From NCBI GenBank assembly GCA_932521025.1, contig OW051469.1, forward strand, positions 3,360,398 to 3,424,397: a stretch of 64,000 bases of DNA, given 5' to 3'. A model generated the notes under the pieces. It did no database searches, was not told where the DNA came from, and saw only the letters and a program-made list of their open reading frames with translations. Within the stretch, counting starts at the first letter, position 1, and each line of letters begins with the position of its first letter. The DNA is from Oscheius onirici. Lineage: Eukaryota; Nematoda; Chromadorea; Rhabditida; Rhabditidae. Position numbers and translations under genes: made by a program. This document shows, piece after piece, positions 58,262 through 64,000 of the stretch.

Positions 58262-58330
58262 CCTCCGGATATGGCTCATTGGTAAAGTGGCTCTCGAATT
58301 GGAAAGCTCGGGATTTGGATGAGGGTGGCA
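58262..58330 (+). repeat. tRNA-like sequence, candidate SINE fragment
   Basis: ATGGCTCATTGGTAAAGTGG resembles a Pol III A box; GGGATTTGGATGAGG about 40 nt on is a weak B-box relic. A related ATGGTTCATTG occurs near 57455. Not a functional tRNA. Confidence 0.3.
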
Positions 58331-59873
58331 AAGTGACTGAATGTGATCAGTGTAAAAGAACAGTCATGAGATCAGTGTCATGCTAATAGAGTTGTAGGAA
58401 AATTTGTTGCAGGGACTTTTAAATGACGACTGCTTCACTGACTGGATTCAGTCAATTGGGAGAATAAATAGAAGAACAATGTTTGCTCTGAAGAATTCAA
58501 TCAGAGAGGCGAAAACTGGTGTTAAAAAGAGTCACTGCTCTAAAGAATATCATATTACAAGTGCTGAAAGTAGTGTCGAAACAAAACGGAAATATTCTGA
58601 GGGTTTTTTGCAGAAAACAGTCAAGAGGTTGGCGACAATTTGCCGGAAATTTGGCTCCGATCATTTAAAAACACGACGGTTCCAAAATCATCTCACAGTA
58701 ATAGCGGTCCTTCAAGAATTCAACTGATACCCTTTCAGTATCATGTTCAAAATTCATCTTTTTTGAACTTTTCTATGTTCTACAAAATTGCAGCTTTCGA
58801 TCCGATCTATTTTTAGCTTGGAAAATACCGATAGAAACCTGAAAAAAATGTCCTTACTCTGTACACTGATTGAATAGGACCGCTAATCTGAAATAGAGCC
58901 GAATTTAGGTTTTTTTAACAAGGCCTGTTTTGGCTTGAAATTGTAGAAACTATAGAATCGTGCTGGGTGACTGATTCCCTCTGAACTGCTTCGTAGTCCA
59001 TATTAATCGGATCGTAGAGAAGAGGGGTTTGTGTCGTACTCACTCGGATTGTGACGCTTCGTTCACACTGCTGTAATCTTGGATGCTCAGCTCGTTGTCC
59101 AAATCTGGCAGTATTGCAAAAAACGTCGTGATTCATGATTCTCTCTCTACACTAGTCGACTATCCCCCTCAACACAGAACACGAACGATGAAGATGGCAG
59201 ATAAACAGGACGTAATAAATCTCCAGAGCGATTTGTCAAAGAACAGCCTCCAAAAGTCTACTGTAGGGATCGAAAACCGGCAAAGAGGGGGAGAAAGGCT
59301 GAAGATTAGTTTTTTAACAACGGCCACGGACTTCGAAGAATACTAATGGCCTGGTAGACTTTACATTCGATCAAGCTTACTGTGACTTCGGGATCCCTTC
59401 TAGCTTCGCTGCCAATTCATTGCCAATGGTCGAGAGATTGATGTTGATGTGTCTGAAGTGTCTGCATCTCGGAAAAAGGGCAAAACTTTTTCCCCTCCTC
59501 TTGAGCAAAGCCGCCATGATGTTTCTGCTGCTTTTGAATCCTGCCATGGTCGAGAGCTTTTTGCATTTTTATTCTCTGAGACTCTGCTCATTTGTTTGTA
59601 TTTGTTCAGTACCGCAAATGGTCGCGATAAGTCAGAAATTGTCAGGACAAAATAATTAATTTTTTTATTGCTACTAATTTGTCATTCGGTGAATAGCTGA
59701 GCGCATTGTGACGAGAAGAATCCCTTTAACAAACATTCGAATAAAGAGGTGATGCAGGATGAATAGCATACAAAGGGGGCGATTTTAGTGAGCAGGAAGG
59801 AAATGGTCAAAAAATTATAAAAGAGGCTTTCTCTCTGACTTTTTGTCTGTCCCAAAGATTGAATATAGACTCC

Positions 59874-59879
59874 TTTATT
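59874..59879 (-). terminator. Poly(A) signal AATAAA 4 nt after the stop codon
   Basis: On the minus strand AATAAA begins 4 nt beyond the TGA of the Tyr-rich gene, implying a minimal 3' UTR. Confidence 0.6.
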
Positions 59880-59883
59880 TACA

Positions 59884-61481
59884 TCACTTTCCAATACTGA
59901 TGCCAAAGCCGCTGCTGTATCCGAAGCCTCCAATAGGAGTCGAGATTCCAAGCTGACGACCAAAGCCCATGTTGAAGATGCCACCGCCTCCTCCGCCGTA
60001 GCCACCACCATAAGACGGATACGAGTAGGAAGGATAATAAGAGTAGGACGGGTAGTAGGAGTAGGAAGGATAGCTGAAAGTTTGCTTATTTCGCACGCAT
60101 TTTGCTGCCAGAAAAGAGTCTGTCCTTGAAAAGTCTGTGACCTCAATTAGAATGCAGACCGTTGAACCTATTTTGATTAGGGTGTTATTCAACTCAGAAA
60201 AAAGGACGTTTGACTGATTAAGTTGCCTGTTTTGGTTACCTGTAGGAGTACGAGGGATAGTAGTAATTGTAGGGATAGTAGTAAGACGGACGCTGGACAG
60301 TCTGTGTGGCTTGGCTGAAAGTACAGAGAAAACATAATGTGTTGATTAAAGAAAGTTAGTAAAGCATCCCGAAAGCGAGGCCTATGTAAAAAAATCTATT
60401 GAAGCCTGTACCTTGGGTAATAGTAATGGTAAGCAGTTTTGGGCTTGCTGAAAGTATAGAAAGTTTAGACAGAAAAGCGAAGGCATTATCGGGGCCGCTC
60501 GAAAGCAGCCCCTCACGCAAAAATTTAGGTGTAGGCGAATTCCAACTCGGAACTGCCTTACGGGTCAGCCGCTCCCAAAGTGCAATGGAACAGCCTCACC
60601 ATACCGTCGACGTCTTCTTGATCACGTCGCCCCGGCCACCCAGGTAAGTTTGTTTATAGAGAATTCGGGATGACCCCATGCTCACGCCGCGGCGAACAAT
60701 TACGGTTGTGAGTTGGGCGAGCCGGGAGCAGGGACGCAGACGGTGCGTTTGTCCAACTAGTTTTACACCTTTTCATAAGAAAATAGTCTCGCTTCTCTCC
60801 ATTGACCGCAACAATTTTTCAGACGTTTTCCATTTTCTCTTTTGATAAAAACGAAAGTATATTATTTCCTTTTCTGGAGAGACTTACTTTGGTTGGTAAT
60901 GGTAGTGAACTTCAGACGATCTCGATCTAGATCCCGAAGATGGTCTAAAAAAAAAATCACCACAGTTCGCAAAACTCTCACCTCATCATTCTCCTCCTAG
61001 CCTGCCATTTCTTGAACAAGTAGTACTCGTACTCATCATCGTCTTCATCTGACCGCTTTCGATGGATCGCTCTTTTAGAATCCTAAAAATATTATTAAAA
61101 AAAACACGAAAAACTAACGGTATGGAATGTTTTGCTGGCCATGGTCCGATTCTTTTGCTGCTCTCGGAATCGGGCTTCTGTGTATGGTTTGAGACATGAC
61201 TTGAGCTTCGGCTGCTTCTTACACAGCTCTTCTGCAAAAAAATGACGTGATTTCGAAACTGGTCACAGTTCGGCGAACATGTGGTTTATTAATTGACACC
61301 CAGGAAGTTGTTGGCCTTGATAATTTGAACAGATTCTGTTCAGATCACATGGTTATTAACAGAACTTCTAACAAGAGAGACAGAAAAACTCACCATGGAA
61401 CTGTTTTCTTTGCTTGTATAAATCTGGCTGTACTGATGAGACTAGTACCATTACTGCGGCAAAGACAAAAATTTCTTTCAT
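59884..61481 (-). CDS. Secreted Tyr/Ser/Pro- and Gly-rich structural-type protein
   Basis: Seven exons: 61394-61481, 61119-61231, 60982-61082, 60888-60944, 60412-60447, 60240-60314, 59884-60073; 219 aa, all phases consistent. The signal peptide is MKEIFVFAAVMVLVSSV. A charged part follows (EELCKKQPKLKSCLKPYTEA, KRSDEDDDEYEYYLFKKW), then a short Arg/Ser segment, then Tyr repeats (YYYPYNYYYPSYSY; four PSYSY units) and a Gly-rich end (GGGYGGGGGG ... GFGISIGK). Tyr-rich secreted proteins are typical substrates for peroxidase cross-linking in cuticle or eggshell; a link to the peroxidase at 21.6-28.6 kb is only a suggestion. The ATG lies just behind a TTTTTCAG acceptor. No named family recognised. 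Confidence 0.8.
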
Positions 61482-62129
61482 TCCCTGAAAAAAAAACGTG
61501 AAATCCTGGATCAGAAAGGAAAGGGAAAAGGTCACTCTTTAATTTGACGCGGTTTGCCCTGTTCAACCACCGCTGTAATGGGCAGCAGTGCCACCTGGGG
61601 AGGGGAGAAATTGGCTTGACCTCGAGACTTTTACTCGGTTTCAGAGGGCAGACATGAGGAAAAAGTTCCTGTTTTCCTTGACTCCCGTAGAGAAAATAGG
61701 CTGAGAGCTAATTTTAGACCGGGAGACTAAGAAAACCATTCATGTACACTGAACGGGAATCAATATTTGTCAGCGTGATACTGTCTCGAAGAAAAAAGTG
61801 ACAAACGATACTACAGAAAATTGAGTCGAGAGTATTCTCAGTTTTTTTTTCTGCCTGTCTGTAAAAAATCTTTCCTGTTGTCTTTCATTCCAAATGTTTT
61901 CCTTAATGTCTCTTTGTTCTGTTGAAATTATCAAAAGATACCAATGTTCCTGAAAAATCAGTCTTAATCGAGGAGCAACATGACCTTTTGAATCCTGCTG
62001 ATCTTTTGACCCTGAGTTGGGGAACACCCCACAATCTGTGACGCACTTTCCTCCACGTGTTCCTGGCTCTTTTCATCCTCTTCTATAGCTCCTATTTACC
62101 GTCAATTTCACAGATTAAAATTGAGAAAG

Positions 62130-63562
62130 ATGCCAATCGATAAGGAACTTTGGGTGAACTCTATTTTTTTCTGAAAATTTCAACTTTTAAAGGACTGCTT
62201 CCTCAAAATTGAGGAGAGGAGGGAAGAAGCGGCAAGAAGGGCGCGAACTATTTGTTCAGACTTCTTGGGAGAGTCGTGGAATTGTCTGGAATTCAGGGTG
62301 GAAAAAATCAGGTAGGGAGACAAAACAACAGGGACCCAGACTCTTCTTTCCAGTGGCGGAATGACCAATCTTGTCTTCAAATGCTCAATTCCACGGACTG
62401 TCTCTCGTACTCATACTGTCCTGTTCCGTGTTCAAAGTGACAAAGATGTCATGCAGCTTCAGAATGAGCTCATAATTTTCATGAAATTAGCTGGTATGAC
62501 CCATTTGTAGACTGTTATATAGGCTTCAGAACACGGGCTCGGACCAAAGCTTTTGGGAGTTTTTCCTGGAGGTAGACTTGAAGAATTCATTTTCAGCAGG
62601 ACTTTGACTTATGAAGAGACTAGAGATCCCAAGTGAGTCGTCTGGAAAATACCATTTTTTCCAGATACTCTGATCTGATAGCCAGATCAATGGCCAAGAT
62701 CAACCAAATCGCTGTGCCTCTCCCAGTGAAACCACAACTGATCCCGACTATGAGAAAATGGGTAGATCGGATCGAAAAGAATGGTGGGAATGAGTTTGAG
62801 CTTTGGAGTAAAAATGTCGGAGTTCCTACGGACAAAGTAAGAATCAAGAATTCATAGAATGTTCAGTTCAGTTCCCAGCTTCTATTAATCTTGAGAGTAT
62901 CAGACAAGAGATTGGTCTGATCGAGAAGTATTTGGAGAGGATCGACAGTCCTTGTCGATTCGCTCACAATGATCTTTGTGTGAGTTTTTGGGGAGACAAG
63001 AGGAAAAGTCAGGAGATTTCAGGCCAGTAACATTCTGTTGAGGGAGGATTGTCCAGAGGGAGAGAACCCTGTCGTCATCATTGACTATGAGTTCGGAATG
63101 TACAATTACAGGTAGGCTTCAGGGAGAGAGACATAGAGAAAGAGAGACTGATTAATTAAAAAAAAATTAAAAAATTGATCAGAGAAATGTTCCAGAGGTT
63201 TCGACATTGGCAACTACCTCAGCGAACTCGTCTTGACCTACTACGAAGAGACTCCAGCCAACAGAGGAAACTTGTCCTTCTTGACCGACAAGTCTCTGTA
63301 CAAGCCGTTCTGTGAAAGCTACCTCCAGCAGAAGTATGACCTCACCAAGAATGGTGTCTCATTTGAAAATGAGCACCTCTCCGGACAGATGGACCAAGAT
63401 GTCGCCATTCTTGAACTAGAAGCTAGTGCTTTCGAGGCCATTTGCAACTTCTGGTGGGGACTGTGGAACATTATCTGTTATCAGGAGGGAATCGTCGGAA
63501 CGGACTTCGAGAATGCATTTCGGGATAGAATTGCTCTGTACTACTATTTGAAGAATTTCTAG
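62130..63562 (+). CDS. Choline/ethanolamine kinase (CKB-type)
   Basis: Phosphorylates choline or ethanolamine with ATP, the first step of the Kennedy pathway, in the cytosol. Exons 62130-62153, 62193-62311, 62354-62493, 62530-62632, 62665-62836, 62872-62979, 63023-63111, 63196-63562; 373 aa, a normal length. N-terminal lobe: [49 protein letters not shown]. Catalytic features: FAHNDLCASNIL (Brenner motif; D220 catalytic, N225 metal) and [21 protein letters not shown] (D243). C-terminus [12 protein letters not shown] is typical. The first intron ends in AAG (62154-62192). TTTCACAG 18 nt upstream of the ATG suggests trans-splicing. It is convergent with the ShKT gene 149 nt downstream. Confidence 0.94.
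62154..62192 (+). other. 39-nt intron with AAG acceptor in the choline kinase gene
   Basis: Donor GTGAAC after ATG...CTTTGG, acceptor CTTTTAAAG before GACTGC. It joins MPIDKELW to [13 protein letters not shown] in frame. Without it the ATG frame ends within a few codons. Confidence 0.6.
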
Positions 63563-63711
63563 TTCTTATTCACTTTCTCTCTGTTTTTCTGGGTTTTTTT
63601 CTGACTCTCTGTTTCTCAGTCTCTCTTACTCTTTTTTTCCTATTCAGTTAATTCCTTAAATAACCAGTATCCAAACCCCCTTTATATACAAACAACAATT
63701 TTCCAAACCGT

Positions 63712-64000
63712 CTAACAAAATCCACACGTCTTCTGACAGTTGGCTACTCTTTCAGGCTCCCTGTGGAAGTAAGCATGACAAAAGTTGGTATCTCTATAGC
63801 TGGCACATTCTTCCGGAGTCTTGTCATAGCAGACAGTCGGACGACTCATGACGATATCATCACTACAGAATCCGCAAGTTTTAGCACAGGCGTTATACAT
63901 GATCTGCAACTCGGAATTTTCGACAATTTGTTGGACAAAAACTCACGTATCGATAACGCTCCTTGGTACAGAGCTTCTTGATACCGATGCAGCGAGCAAA
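63712..64000 (-). CDS. Secreted ShKT-domain protein, 3' part
   Basis: Two exons visible: from the window edge to 63947, then 63712-63903, ending TAG. The frame gives the second half of one ShKT domain (RCIGIKKLCTKERY ... NACAKTCGFC) and a complete second one (VCYDKTPEECASYRDTNFC ... VANCQKTCGFC), each ending in the C-x-x-T-C-x-x-C signature. Tandem ShKT proteins are common nematode secreted proteins of mostly unknown function. The signal peptide and any earlier domains are beyond the window. Confidence 0.82.

Larger units (their letters stand above)
52250..59883. other. Repeat-rich region of about 7.6 kb, no firmly supported gene
   Basis: Contains TIR element copy 4 (53291-53505), a 543-bp nested palindrome (56797-57339) and a tRNA-like sequence (58262-58330). 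Overlapping frames at 55383-55989 run open for 94-146 codons without splice logic or recognised motifs. A 107-codon frame at 58404-58727 preceded by TTGCAG could be an exon or a decayed gene. A 73-codon minus frame at 58915-59136 begins with ATG and holds a GTGAGT donor, and could be a first exon. None is good enough to call. Confidence 0.5.

Noticed and set aside
1-64000. CRISPR arrays, bacterial operons or phage elements
   Set aside because: Spliced eukaryotic genes throughout; repeats are inverted or microsatellite-like, not regularly spaced direct repeats.

Overview
The window is nuclear DNA of a nematode, most likely a free-living rhabditine-type species. Genes are split by very short introns (many 34-41 nt) with nematode-style TTTCAG acceptors. 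Several start codons sit directly behind a splice-acceptor sequence, as expected for spliced-leader trans-splicing. The gene content is also nematode-typical: a DUF273 protein, ShKT domains, an ShKT-peroxidase, a receptor guanylate cyclase, TIL inhibitors, an LTD-1 orthologue, a MALT1 paracaspase, an ONECUT factor and a CKB-type choline kinase. I rebuilt the gene models by hand from splice sites, reading phase and family motifs; no alignment or RNA evidence was available. The species cannot be named from this.

Layout. 1-2805 (minus): 3' part of a CDC50-family flippase subunit, then a DUF273 glycosyltransferase-like gene. 2806-5460: intergenic, with a 370-bp palindrome and a tRNA-like repeat. 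5680-9940 (minus): ltd-1, 16 exons, LIM plus an inactive transglutaminase-like domain. 9941-21650: about 11.7 kb with no gene I can support, carrying several foldback elements. 21651-28582 (plus): a 21-exon secreted ShKT / mucin-linker / haem peroxidase, with a small secreted-protein gene nested antisense in one intron. 29.9-31.3 kb (plus): a possible small secreted peptide and a short acidic-tailed protein. 31858-36022 (plus): receptor-type guanylate cyclase. 36.2-37.0 kb: an internally deleted copy of the next gene's last exon and a minus-strand two-TIL-domain inhibitor, possibly broken. 37967-42906 (minus): ONECUT homeobox gene. 45365-48215 (plus): MALT1 paracaspase. 48760-52249 (minus): PAN/apple-domain gene whose intron holds a perfect 48-bp hairpin. 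52.3-59.9 kb: mostly repeats. 59884-61481 (minus): Tyr/Gly-rich secreted protein. 62130-63562 (plus): choline kinase. 63712-64000 (minus): 3' end of an ShKT protein.

The genes do not form one pathway. Recurring themes are secreted or cuticle-type products (ShKT peroxidase, Tyr-rich protein, TIL, PAN and ShKT proteins) and signalling or developmental regulators (guanylate cyclase, ONECUT, paracaspase, LTD-1). Non-coding DNA is dominated by short inverted-repeat elements. Points most worth checking: two GC-AG introns and two AAG-ending introns among minimal-size introns, the perfect hairpin, the truncated ONECUT exon copy, the frameshifted TIL gene, and the long Thr-rich linker in the peroxidase.
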